Below are positions 9,250-17,383 of a stretch of 49,010 nt of DNA, in pieces (position 1 is the stretch's first letter; every line of letters begins with the position of its first letter). A program made the position numbers and the translations under genes. The DNA lies in assembly GCA_009693985.1 (NCBI GenBank), contig SHWE01000011.1, positions 1 to 49,010 of the forward strand, read 5' to 3'. This DNA is from Alphaproteobacteria bacterium. Its GTDB lineage: Bacteria; Pseudomonadota; Alphaproteobacteria; Micropepsales; Micropepsaceae. The notes beneath the pieces were generated by a model. That model saw only the letters and a program-made list of their open reading frames with translations, was not told the DNA's origin and ran no database searches.

Positions 9250-10866
9250 ATGTGTGTGCCAAACATCGAGAGCGAATTCGACTATGTGATCGTCGGCGCG
9301 GGAAGCGCGGGCTGCGTCCTGGCCAACCGTCTGTCCGCCGACGGCCGAAATAGTGTCGCCTTGGTTGAGGCGGGTGGACAGGACAACTGGATGTGGTTCC
9401 ACATCCCCGCGGGTTACCTCTTCGCCATCGGAAATCCTCGCGCCGATTGGATGTTTCGCACCGAACCAAACCAAGGGTTGAACGGGCGCGGCCTTTCCTA
9501 TCCTCGCGGGCGCGTGATCGGCGGCTCATCCGCCATCAACGCGATGATCTATATGCGCGGCCAGGCCGCCGATTACGACCATTGGCGGCAGATGGGATTG
9601 GAGGGTTGGGGCTGGGCCGATGTGCTTCCCTATTTCCTGCGCGATGAAGATCACTTCTCCGGGATGAGCGCGTTCCACGGAGCGGGCGGCGCCTGGCGGG
9701 TCGATTCCCCGCGGGTGCGCTGGGACCTGTTGGACGCGTTCCGAAACGCGGCTTGCGAGGCCGGTATTCCGTCTACGGAGGATTTCAACCGCGGCGACAA
9801 TGAGGGCTGCGGCTATTTCCACGTCAACCAGAAGAACGGCAGGCGCCTTTCGGCGGCGCATGCGTTTCTGAAGCCGGCTTTGGGGCGCAAGAACCTCACG
9901 CTGATCACGGGAGCGCTGGCGGACCGTGTCATCTTCGCCGACGGTGCGGCGCGGGGCCTCGTCATCCGCCGCGACGGCGAAGAGACGACGCTGTTCGCGC
10001 GACGCGAAATGATCCTGTCGGCGGGCGCGGTCGCAACGCCGGCTCTTCTCGAACGCTCCGGCATCGGTGCGGGGACGCGGTTGGCCGCGCTCGGCGTGCC
10101 GATCATCCGTCATAGCCCTGGCGTCGGCGAGAATTTGCAGGATCATTTGCAGCTGCGCTGCATCTACAAAGTAACGGGCGCGCGCACGATGAACATGGAT
10201 TACCGCTCGCCTCTCAAACGCGTCGGCATGGCGCTCGAATATGCGCTGTTCCGGCGCGGCGCCTTCACCATGGCGCCGTCGCAATTGGGTGCCTTCACCC
10301 GCTCCTCATCCGATTTCGCCACGCCCAATCTGCAATTTCATATTCAGCCGCTGTCGCTCGACAAATTCGGCGATCCCTTGCACCCATTTGCGGCCTTCAC
10401 CGCGAGTGTCGCGAATTTGCGCCCGACCAGCCGGGGCTCCATCCATGCGCGCGAGCGCAGCGCCGACGCCCCGCCCATCATCGCGCCGAATTATCTCAGC
10501 ACGCAGGAAGACGGGCGCGTCGCCTGCGATTCCATTCGCGTGACGCGGCGCATCGTGGCCTGCCCCGCCCTTTCCCGTTATGCGCCCGAGGAATACCGGC
10601 CCGGCGCCCATCTCGTTTCGGATGATGAGCTTGTTCATGCGGCGGGTGACATCGGCACCACGATCTTCCATCCCGTCGGCACGGCAAAAATGGGAACCGA
10701 CAGCGACCCCATGGCCGTCACCGATGCGCGATTGAAGGTGCGCGGCGTCGGGCGTTTGCGCATCGTCGATGCCTCGGTGATGCCGGCGATTCCTTCCGGC
10801 AATACGGCGGCACCGACGATGATGATCGCCGAAAAAGCCGCCGACATGATCCTTGGAGAAAAATGA
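9250..10866 (+). CDS. GMC-family FAD oxidoreductase (choline dehydrogenase-like)
   Basis: This is an alcohol-oxidising flavoenzyme of 538 residues. The N-terminal FAD-binding motif DYVIVGAGSAGCVLANRL begins near residue 11. The GMC signature 1 follows (YPRGRVIGGSSAINAMIYMR). The C-terminal part has FHPVGTAKMG, with the catalytic His, and DASVMPAIPSGNTAAPTMM, where Asn sits at the second catalytic position as in choline dehydrogenases. There is no signal peptide, so it is expected in the cytoplasm. The ATG at 9250 is preferred to a GTG at 9214 because the FAD fold starts at once, but neither start has a strong ribosome binding site. The gene is followed after 48 bp by the cytochrome b gene. 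The substrate is unknown. Confidence 0.9.
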   Translation: MCVPNIESEFDYVIVGAGSAGCVLANRLSADGRNSVALVEAGGQDNWMWFHIPAGYLFAIGNPRADWMFRTEPNQGLNGRGLSYPRGRVIGGSSAINAMIYMRGQAADYDHWRQMGLEGWGWADVLPYFLRDEDHFSGMSAFHGAGGAWRVDSPRVRWDLLDAFRNAACEAGIPSTEDFNRGDNEGCGYFHVNQKNGRRLSAAHAFLKPALGRKNLTLITGALADRVIFADGAARGLVIRRDGEETTLFARREMILSAGAVATPALLERSGIGAGTRLAALGVPIIRHSPGVGENLQDHLQLRCIYKVTGARTMNMDYRSPLKRVGMALEYALFRRGAFTMAPSQLGAFTRSSSDFATPNLQFHIQPLSLDKFGDPLHPFAAFTASVANLRPTSRGSIHARERSADAPPIIAPNYLSTQEDGRVACDSIRVTRRIVACPALSRYAPEEYRPGAHLVSDDELVHAAGDIGTTIFHPVGTAKMGTDSDPMAVTDARLKVRGVGRLRIVDASVMPAIPSGNTAAPTMMIAEKAADMILGEK

Positions 10867-10914
10867 CCCAAACCTTCAAACGTGGTAGATCAGCCTTGGA
10901 ATAAGGAGCCGCCG

Positions 10915-11805
10915 ATGACGGCTGAAGCCGCGCCGGAAACCACCCCGATCAAGCCCGCGCCCCGTACCAAACGCGGCTGGGAGCTGATCTATCGGCACAG
11001 CTGGCCGGTCAGGATCACCCATTGGGTGAACGTGCTCTGTGTGATCCTGCTGCTGATGAGCGGGATGCAGATCTTCAACGCGCATCCGACGCTCTATTGG
11101 GGCAATGCCGGGAATCAGAACGACCCCTATATGTTCGCCATCTATGCCGAGGAGCGCGAGGTCGGGCCGCCGATCGGTTGGCTTGAATTCGGCTCGCTCA
11201 AGCTCGACACCACCGGCTATCTCGGCGTCTCCATCGACCGCGACGGCTATCCTTCGGGGCGCGCCTTTCCCTACTGGCTCACCATCCCGACCTATCAATC
11301 GCTCGCCGAAGGACGGCGCTGGCATTTCTTCTTCGCCTGGCTGTTCCTGGCCAATGGGCTTGCCTATTGGATTTACGGATTCTGGGCGCGCCATTTCCAG
11401 CGCGATCTGAAGCCGACGGGGAGCGATCTTCGCAATATAGGGCGCTCGATCCTCGACCATGTGAAATTCAAGCACGCACGCGGCGACGACGCGAAGCGCT
11501 ACAATGTGCTTCAGAAGCTCGCCTATATCGCGATGATCTTCATCGTTCTGCCGCTGATGATCCTGACCGGGCTGACCATGTCGCCCGGGGTGAATGCGTT
11601 CGTTCCCTGGATGCTCGATCTGTTCGGCGGGCGGCAATCGGCGCGCGCGCTGCATTTCTTCGCGGCGGCCGCGATTCTGATCTTCATTTTCGTGCATATC
11701 GTCGAGGTGATTCTGTCGGGCTTCTTCAACGAAATGCGTTCGATCGTCACCGGCTGGTTCGCGGTGCGGCCGGAAGATGCGAAGGCGAAAGAAAGCGAAC
11801 CATGA
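10915..11805 (+). CDS. Four-helix cytochrome b (b561/Ni-Fe hydrogenase b-type)
   Basis: This integral membrane dihaem cytochrome of 296 residues should pass electrons between the quinone pool and the periplasmic molybdenum protein encoded next. The ATG has an AAGGAG site seven bases before it. Histidines that could bind haem sit in membrane helices: RHSWPVRITHWVN near residue 30, RRWHFFFAWLFLANG near residue 140 and ARALHFFAAAAILIFIFVHIVE near the C-terminus. A long periplasmic loop lies between helices 1 and 2. The ORF can be extended to a GTG at 10882, but the Shine-Dalgarno site favours the ATG. Its TGA overlaps the next ATG (ATGA), a typical sign of a coupled two-subunit enzyme. Confidence 0.87.
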   Translation: MTAEAAPETTPIKPAPRTKRGWELIYRHSWPVRITHWVNVLCVILLLMSGMQIFNAHPTLYWGNAGNQNDPYMFAIYAEEREVGPPIGWLEFGSLKLDTTGYLGVSIDRDGYPSGRAFPYWLTIPTYQSLAEGRRWHFFFAWLFLANGLAYWIYGFWARHFQRDLKPTGSDLRNIGRSILDHVKFKHARGDDAKRYNVLQKLAYIAMIFIVLPLMILTGLTMSPGVNAFVPWMLDLFGGRQSARALHFFAAAAILIFIFVHIVEVILSGFFNEMRSIVTGWFAVRPEDAKAKESEP

Positions 11806-12587
11806 TTGGCGATCTTTCAAGGATGATCATCACGCGGCGCACCGCTCTTACCGGAGTGATGGGAAGCCTGCTGCTCGCCGGATGCGACCGCCTTTCCGCG
11901 AGCCCGACTTTTGCGAAGCTGCTGGAAACAGCCGAGCGCCTGAACAAGACCGGGCAGCGCGTGGTGCTGTCGTCGAATAGGCCGCTGGCGCGCGTGTACT
12001 CCAAGTCCGACATCTCGCTGAACTTCAAGGCGAACGGAACGGTGCGGCCGGTGAGCCCCGACTATCGGAAGCACCAGGAAGAGAGTTTTGCCAATTGGAA
12101 GCTCGAGATCGGCGGGCTGGTGAAGAACCCCTTGTCATTGTCGCTCGAAGAAATCCGGGCGATGCCGTCGCGCACGCAAATCACACGCCACGATTGCGTC
12201 GAGGGCTGGAGCGCCATCGGCGAATGGACGGGCGTGCCGCTCTCCACGCTGCTGGAACGCGCCGAGCTGATGCCGAATGTCCGCTACATCCTCTTCCGCT
12301 GCGCCGACGATCTGACCAATTCGCGCGACGGCAGCGGTCTCTATTACGAGACCATCGACCTCGTCGACGCCTTCCATCCCCAGACCATTCTGGCACATCA
12401 GATGAACGGCGAGACGCTGTCCGTGCCGCATGGCGCGCCCATCCGCGTGCGCATCGAACGCCAGCTCGGTTACAAGATGGCGAAATACATCATGCGCATC
12501 GAAGCGGTCGAAGAGTTCTCGAAGATCGGTCTCGGGCGCGGCGGCTTCTGGGAAGACCGCGGCTATGAATGGTATGCGGGGATTTAA
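11802..12587 (+). CDS. Molybdopterin-dependent oxidoreductase (sulfite oxidase/MsrP fold), Tat lipoprotein
   Basis: This 261-residue exported protein has a sulfite-oxidase-type Mo-cofactor domain. The N-terminus combines a twin-arginine stretch (ITRRTALTG) with a lipobox (LLAGC, Cys27), so it is probably folded in the cytoplasm, sent through Tat and anchored by lipid. Residues 90-110 (NWKLEIGGLVKNPLSL) start the fold. The Mo-thiolate ligand is Cys132 in RHDCVEGWSAIGEW. The end (GFWEDRGYEWYAGI) is typical of the family. No cytochrome or dimerisation domain is fused. The four-base overlap with the cytochrome b gene makes a membrane-bound pair, as in YedYZ or SorAB-like systems. The substrate (sulfite, a sulfoxide or other) is not predictable. 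Confidence 0.88.
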   Translation: MIGDLSRMIITRRTALTGVMGSLLLAGCDRLSASPTFAKLLETAERLNKTGQRVVLSSNRPLARVYSKSDISLNFKANGTVRPVSPDYRKHQEESFANWKLEIGGLVKNPLSLSLEEIRAMPSRTQITRHDCVEGWSAIGEWTGVPLSTLLERAELMPNVRYILFRCADDLTNSRDGSGLYYETIDLVDAFHPQTILAHQMNGETLSVPHGAPIRVRIERQLGYKMAKYIMRIEAVEEFSKIGLGRGGFWEDRGYEWYAGI

Positions 12588-12595
12588 AAGATAAT

Positions 12596-12728
12596 TGTCA
12601 TTCCCGGCCGAACGACGCGAAGCGTCGTGAGGGGAAGGGAACCCAGGTACCGACACCGAGCAGATGTTGACACCTGGGTCCCCTTCCCTCAGCCAGCGCT
12701 ACACGCGCGGGCTTCGCCGGGGATGACA
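12596..12728. repeat. Dispersed palindromic repeat, copy 1 (complete)
   Basis: This 133-bp element has ends TGTCATTCCCGGC and GCCGGGGATGACA, which are near-inverse copies of each other. Inside lie a second pair, GGGGAAGGGAACCCAGGT and ACCTGGGTCCCCTTCCC, and short variable hairpins, so the whole folds as one long cruciform. It sits between two convergent genes and could serve as a transcription terminator for both. A second complete copy lies at 25499-25625 and a half copy at 17331-17374. It has no coding capacity. Confidence 0.85.
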
Positions 12729-12732
12729 TTAT

Positions 12733-13386
12733 TTACTTCGGGAACGCCTGTGCCAACGCCACCAGCTTCGGCTCGTCGCCGGGCGGGAACGTCGCCTTCG
12801 CCGTGATCAGCGCCATCGCCGTGATGCCGTAATAGGCGGCCAATCCCTGGATGTCGGCGATTCCCTTCTCGCCGAATTTGGCTTTCGCGCGGTTATAGGT
12901 CGCTTCCGTGATGTCGTGATCGCGATAAATCTCGGTCAGGAGATTGTAGATGATCTCCTCGTCTTCCTTCATGCCGGTTGGACGCTGGCCCGCCGCGATC
13001 GCCGCGCCGACTTTCGGATCGAGACCGCCTTTGACGGCCAGCGGATAATGCGCGTGCCAGATATAACCGCTGCCCCAATTGCGGGCGGAGATGATGATGG
13101 CAAGTTCGGAGAGCCGCGCGTCGAGCCCGGTGCCCCAGCGCAGATAATTGGACATCTGGATCGCATTCAGCCCGTATTCGGGGCTGGCGAAATAGACCTT
13201 GAACGGCGCGTTGGTGATGTTGCCGGCGCGCGGCCCCTTCGTCATCAACTCGGCGAATTGCTTCTGCTGCGGCGAAAATTTGCTGGGGTCGATGGGGGCG
13301 AAACGCACCGCTCCCGTCTGCGCACCAATCGCCGTCGGCACGATGAGCGCGGCGGCAACCAAAGCGGTTTTCAGAAGATTTTTCAT
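12733..13386 (-). CDS. Exported carboxymuconolactone decarboxylase (CMD/AhpD-fold) protein
   Basis: This 217-residue protein begins with a Sec signal peptide (MKNLLKTALVAAALIVPTAIGAQ). Its CMD domain has LDARLSELAIIISARNWGSG followed by YIWHAHYPLAVKGGLDP, and a second helical stretch YNLLTEIYRDHDITEATYN. The AhpD CxxC pair is absent, so it is not a peroxidase of that kind. Export is unusual for the family, most of which are cytoplasmic. The start has GGGAGG eight bases upstream. It lies 29 bp downstream of the Abhydrolase_10 gene on the same strand and is almost certainly in its transcript, which points to a shared substrate. Confidence 0.85.
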   Translation of the reverse strand: MKNLLKTALVAAALIVPTAIGAQTGAVRFAPIDPSKFSPQQKQFAELMTKGPRAGNITNAPFKVYFASPEYGLNAIQMSNYLRWGTGLDARLSELAIIISARNWGSGYIWHAHYPLAVKGGLDPKVGAAIAAGQRPTGMKEDEEIIYNLLTEIYRDHDITEATYNRAKAKFGEKGIADIQGLAAYYGITAMALITAKATFPPGDEPKLVALAQAFPK

Positions 13387-13415
13387 GTTCGATCCCTCCC
13401 GAGGAAACGATTTTA

Positions 13416-15485
13416 TTATTGCAGGACGTTGCTCTTTTCGGCTTCGGCGACGAGGCGCTCGGCGTCGTTGGGCAGCAGATAGCCCGCCGTCACGATTCTG
13501 TCCGACGCCTTCTTCACCGCGGATACATAACCGGCATGGTCGCCATAGCGTTCTTCCAGCGAGGGGCGCGGATCGCCCTTCGCCATGCGCTCCGCCTTGG
13601 TCTTCTCGAACGGCACGAAGCCGCCCGCATAATTGCAAAGCTTGCCCGCATGGAAGCCTTCGGCGGTGACGTTCCACCCCAAATAGGTTCCGAGCGGCGC
13701 CTCGCGCAACACCACCGGCACGCCGCCCATCTCGTTGCCGTCGGCATCGACCTTGGGCGCGCGCATGGCAACGACGCGCTTGATGGTCGGCGGCACTTTG
13801 GACATCACGCCGGAGCCGTCGGCATAATTGAAGCCCGCGCCGTAATCGTAATCGATCACCGGATTCATGAAGCCGGTCGGCGCGGCGGCCGGCAAGCCCG
13901 GAATGGTGGGGAAGCCCATCGCCGCCTTGGTCGGCTCGACGAAATTGCCCGCCGCGATCGTCGGATAGACGCTCGGCGGCATTTGCGTTCCTTTCATCAC
14001 CCAATTGCGGAAATGCACGCGCAAGGCATTAACGGTCTCGCGCTGCGGCATCGGATTGGTGGCAAGGCTACCCTCGCCATAGCCTTCGCTGGGACAGGAT
14101 GGCGGCTTCAACGCCGTGGTGGAAAATCCGCCCGGTCCGCCGCCATGCTGCGTGCTGCCGATATAATAGCGGCGCACATTGTCGGGCACCGGGATGTCCT
14201 TGTCGGCGGCCGGGCCGACAAAGGACGGCGACAGTTTCAAGCCCCAGATTTCGGCGGCGCCGAAATGCTCGACGATCTTGGGACAGGTGTTGCTGGCCGT
14301 GCAACGGTCGAGAACGCCGGCGGCCGGAAGCCCGCGCACCGCATCGGGCCATTTGGTCCAGGACTGGGTGCCTTCGCTCGACGGCTCATAGAGCTTGGAA
14401 ACGCCGTCGGGCATGGCGAAGCGGTAATTCAGCGCGATGCGCTTGCCGGCGATGATCGGCCAGGCGCCGTCGAACACCTGACGATCCGCTTCGTCCTGAT
14501 TGAAACCGAGATGCAGGAAGGCGCGGATGTAATTTCCGCTTTGCGAGACGCCGCGCGTGATCGCCCATTGGACGCCGCCCGCGACGGGATTGGCCGTGCC
14601 GGTGCTGTCGGCCTTCTCGTTCTTGAAGAACGTGCCGACATCGCGGAAGGCGGCGAAACCGATGCCGAGCACCAGCGGGTCCTGCGCCGTGTAAACGACC
14701 TGATAGAGCAGCTTCGAATCGAAACCGTTCTTCAGGCAGATTTGCGTCGGATCGGGCGTGCCCGGGAACGGATTGGCCGCATCGCATTTCGCGAACGCCC
14801 AATCGGAAGGCGCGACCTTGGCATCGCCGCTCACCTTGCCGTCCATCGTTTCGGCCGTGTGGGTGGTGAGGCTCGCCTTCGCCGTGTCGAGAGCGGCGGG
14901 CTTATAGGGAATCGGATTGGTGTGGATGTAGATGGTTTGCGAATTCTTGCCGTTCGCATTCATGATGCGGCCCATGACTGGGCCGGTGATGGCGGAGCCA
15001 TCGGCCTTCTTCGCCACAGGCACCACGACGTAATCATTGTCGGCGCCCGGCGCGGTGCGGCCCGTGGCGTCGCCCTGCCAGCCGGAGGAAAGCCCGACAT
15101 CGCCGAGATTGCGTTCGGCGGGAATGATGGTCAGGCGCCCGGCGCGGTTGGGCACGTCGTGCCACATCAGCCGGCTCGCCTTGCTCATGTCGACGGGCTT
15201 CACGAGCTGGAAGGTCGCCTGATATTCGACCATGCCGCGCGCGTTCTTCGGCGCAAGCTGGATGTCGGTGATGAGGGCGTTGTGCGGGTCCTTCGGATCG
15301 AGCTCGCCGAAGGCGCGTCCCGCCAGCGTTTCGTACTGGCCCGCCACTCCGAAGCTCGCGCCGTCGAAAGCGGGCGAAGTTTTCTTCTCGATGACGATTT
15401 TCGTAACCTTGGCGTCTGCCGGCGCGGCCAGCGTCAATGCCGTCGTCGCCAAAAGCGCAGCCCGTATCCACGACCTATGGATCAT
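13416..15485 (-). CDS. Exported alpha/beta hydrolase of the Abhydrolase_10 type
   Basis: This is a large secreted or periplasmic serine hydrolase of 689 residues. It begins with a signal peptide (IRAALLATTALTLAAPADA). The central part has ITRGVSQSGNYIRAFLHLG near residue 310, fitting a nucleophile elbow, and HGGGPGGFSTTALKPPSC near residue 450. These belong to the alpha/beta-hydrolase domain family PF20091, mostly found in soil bacteria next to oxidoreductases and of unproven substrate. I chose the ATG at 15485 because GGGAGGAA precedes it and the signal peptide follows directly; the frame is open further upstream. The gene is divergent from the GDSL hydrolase gene with about 120 bp between them. 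Confidence 0.85.
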   Translation of the reverse strand: MIHRSWIRAALLATTALTLAAPADAKVTKIVIEKKTSPAFDGASFGVAGQYETLAGRAFGELDPKDPHNALITDIQLAPKNARGMVEYQATFQLVKPVDMSKASRLMWHDVPNRAGRLTIIPAERNLGDVGLSSGWQGDATGRTAPGADNDYVVVPVAKKADGSAITGPVMGRIMNANGKNSQTIYIHTNPIPYKPAALDTAKASLTTHTAETMDGKVSGDAKVAPSDWAFAKCDAANPFPGTPDPTQICLKNGFDSKLLYQVVYTAQDPLVLGIGFAAFRDVGTFFKNEKADSTGTANPVAGGVQWAITRGVSQSGNYIRAFLHLGFNQDEADRQVFDGAWPIIAGKRIALNYRFAMPDGVSKLYEPSSEGTQSWTKWPDAVRGLPAAGVLDRCTASNTCPKIVEHFGAAEIWGLKLSPSFVGPAADKDIPVPDNVRRYYIGSTQHGGGPGGFSTTALKPPSCPSEGYGEGSLATNPMPQRETVNALRVHFRNWVMKGTQMPPSVYPTIAAGNFVEPTKAAMGFPTIPGLPAAAPTGFMNPVIDYDYGAGFNYADGSGVMSKVPPTIKRVVAMRAPKVDADGNEMGGVPVVLREAPLGTYLGWNVTAEGFHAGKLCNYAGGFVPFEKTKAERMAKGDPRPSLEERYGDHAGYVSAVKKASDRIVTAGYLLPNDAERLVAEAEKSNVLQ

Positions 15486-15606
15486 GAGTTCCTCCCGAGA
15501 AATGTGCCCGATGCCGCTATCAGCGGCTTGGCGCCAAACATACCTCAGATTGCAAAATCTGGTAATGTCGGGAGATGGAAAGCCAAGGCTTCCACGGGAG
15601 GGAAAG

Positions 15607-16818
15607 ATGAGAAAATCGAGCCTATTCGGGATGGCGGCGGCGATTGCCCTCGCCTCAACCGGCGTGCTGGCGCAGAACGCCCCCTTTGTCGCCGCCTGGG
15701 GCACCTCGCAGCAGCGCGAGGGTGAGGCCAAAATCGCCAACGCCACGGTGCGGATGATCGCGCGCGTCACATTGGCGGGCGAGGCGGTGCGCATAAGGCT
15801 CGACAACACTTACGGGAAAACCCCCGTCGTCTTTTCCAAGGCCAGCATCGCGCCGCGCGTGCGCGGGGCGGCCGTCGCCGTGAACCTCGTCAAGCCGGTG
15901 ACGTTTCGCGGGCAAGGCACCGTGACCGTGCCGGCGGGCGGCTCGGTGACGAGCGATGCCGTGCCTCTTTCCGTCGTCGCACAACAGGATTTGGCCGTCA
16001 GCCTGTTCGTCTCGGGCGAAGCGCTGCCGAGCCAGCACAACAACGCGCAAACGACCTCCTATGTCACCCCGAACGGCGCCGGCGACGCGACGGCGTCGGC
16101 CGACGGCAAGGCTTTTACCGAACGCACGACCGCGATGTATTGGCTGAAAGCCATCGATGTGCAGGCGCCGGGCGCGACGTCGATCATCGCGTTCGGCGAT
16201 TCCATCACCGACGGCACCTGCACGACGCTGGACGCGCATGACCGCTGGGAGGATTTGGTTTCGCAACGGCTCGCGCTCGCGGGCGCGAAAATCGCGGTGG
16301 TGAACGAAGGCATCGGCGGCAACACGGTGACGAATGCGGCGAACTACAATCCGGTGACCAATTCGGACCCCGGCGTGCTGCGTCTCGACCGCGACGTGCT
16401 TTCGCATCCCGGCATTTCCCACGTCGTGATGTTCATGGGCACCAACGATGTCAGGCGCGGCGCCCCGGCACAGCTCGTCATCGGCGGAATGAAAAGCATG
16501 ATCGAACGGTTGCGGGCACGCGGCAATATCAAGGTGATCGGCGCAACGATGGTGCCCCGCCACACCATCGTGCCGGGCGTCGCCGATACCGGCTGGAGCG
16601 AGGAGAAGACCAAGATCCGCAATCAGGTGAACGATTGGATCCGCAAAGAGGCGGGCTTCGACGCGGTGCTCGATTTCGACCGTGTGATGGCAAGCAAGAG
16701 CGATCCGAACCTGATGGAGCACGCCTATGATTGCGGCGACGGCGTGCATCCGAGCCCCATCGGTTATTTCCAGATGGGCAAGGCGGTGGATTTGGCAGTG
16801 TTCGGGGTAAAGCCGTAG
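15607..16818 (+). CDS. Exported SGNH/GDSL-family hydrolase
   Basis: This is a periplasmic or secreted esterase of 403 residues. The signal peptide is residues 1-22 (MAAAIALASTGVLAQ). An N-terminal beta domain of about 170 residues precedes the SGNH domain. Block I is FGDSITDG with Ser199 as nucleophile, block II has the GIGGNTV Gly, block III is MGTND, and block V is DGVHPS with Asp378 and His381, so the catalytic set is complete. This architecture resembles bacterial GDSL proteins annotated as lysophospholipase L1-like or rhamnogalacturonan acetylesterase-like. The start has GGGAGGGA before it. The natural ester is unknown. Confidence 0.9.
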   Translation: MRKSSLFGMAAAIALASTGVLAQNAPFVAAWGTSQQREGEAKIANATVRMIARVTLAGEAVRIRLDNTYGKTPVVFSKASIAPRVRGAAVAVNLVKPVTFRGQGTVTVPAGGSVTSDAVPLSVVAQQDLAVSLFVSGEALPSQHNNAQTTSYVTPNGAGDATASADGKAFTERTTAMYWLKAIDVQAPGATSIIAFGDSITDGTCTTLDAHDRWEDLVSQRLALAGAKIAVVNEGIGGNTVTNAANYNPVTNSDPGVLRLDRDVLSHPGISHVVMFMGTNDVRRGAPAQLVIGGMKSMIERLRARGNIKVIGATMVPRHTIVPGVADTGWSEEKTKIRNQVNDWIRKEAGFDAVLDFDRVMASKSDPNLMEHAYDCGDGVHPSPIGYFQMGKAVDLAVFGVKP

Positions 16819-16885
16819 AAGCCGCCATGAAATTGCCGCCGCGATGCTGTAAGCATTGTGTTGACGTAACCATCAAGGACCACCG

Positions 16886-17251
16886 ATGAAACATACCGGC
16901 ATCATTGCTACAGCTGCGATTCTGCTCGTTACTTTCCAAGTCCTGGCGCAGACGAACCAGCCTGCGAAACCGGACTGGATCGTTACGTCGAACAAGCCAT
17001 GCAAGGTTTGGAATCCCGAGCCGCAACCTGACGAGTCGGTCACATGGTCCGGGACCTGCGAAGACTGGCTCGCGTCGGGCAAAGGTATTTTGAAGTGGAC
17101 CGAAAACGGCAAGCCCGCTGTGGAATTCGACGGCGTCTACGCGAAAGGCAAGCGCAACGGCCCGGGCGTCATCATCACGCCCGATGGCAAGCGGCTTGCA
17201 GGCGTATGGGTGGACGACGAGCTTATCACCCCCGAGGGCGGCAGCATTTGA
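16886..17251 (+). CDS. Small exported MORN-like repeat protein
   Basis: This 121-residue protein has a signal peptide (residues 1-22, ending QVLAQ). The mature part has two Cys (PCKVWNP and SGTCEDWL) that could form a disulfide. Then come two short MORN-like units, GKGILKWTENGKPAVEFDGVY and KRNGPGVIITPDGKRLAGVW. MORN repeats are simple beta hairpins; bacterial exported versions have no settled role. The gene follows the GDSL gene by 67 bp on the same strand and may be cotranscribed. A hairpin at 17298-17319 follows it. Confidence 0.7.
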   Translation: MKHTGIIATAAILLVTFQVLAQTNQPAKPDWIVTSNKPCKVWNPEPQPDESVTWSGTCEDWLASGKGILKWTENGKPAVEFDGVYAKGKRNGPGVIITPDGKRLAGVWVDDELITPEGGSI

Positions 17252-17297
17252 TCGCCGGGACCAAGCGGCTTCACGCCGTTTGGGATCATGAAAAAAT

Positions 17298-17319
17298 GGC
17301 CGGACGCGAACGTCCGGCC
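17298..17319. terminator. Hairpin after the MORN-like gene
   Basis: The stem GGCCGGAC pairs exactly with GTCCGGCC around a six-base loop, with an A-run before it and CTTATTAA after it. It lies between convergent genes and could stop transcription from either side. Confidence 0.6.
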
Positions 17320-17330
17320 CTTATTAAGTT

Positions 17331-17374
17331 GGATCCCCTTCCCTCGCCGCTTACGCGGCTCGCCGGGGATGACA
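17331..17374. repeat. Dispersed palindromic repeat, half copy
   Basis: Only the right arm of the repeat is present: TCCCCTTCCCTCGCC, a small hairpin (GCCGC..GCGGC) and the end GCCGGGGATGACA. The left arm is missing, so this looks like a decayed or partly deleted copy. Confidence 0.75.
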
Positions 17375-17383
17375 CCTTCGGTG

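Noticed and set aside
14000-15000. Horizontal transfer signs inside the exported block
   Set aside because: Base composition and start-site style look the same as in the flanking housekeeping genes, and there are no transposases or integrases.
13419-15725. A 768-codon plus-strand open frame opposite the Abhydrolase_10 gene
   Set aside because: It is antisense to a gene with a signal peptide and nucleophile motif; composition and lack of domains mark it as a shadow.
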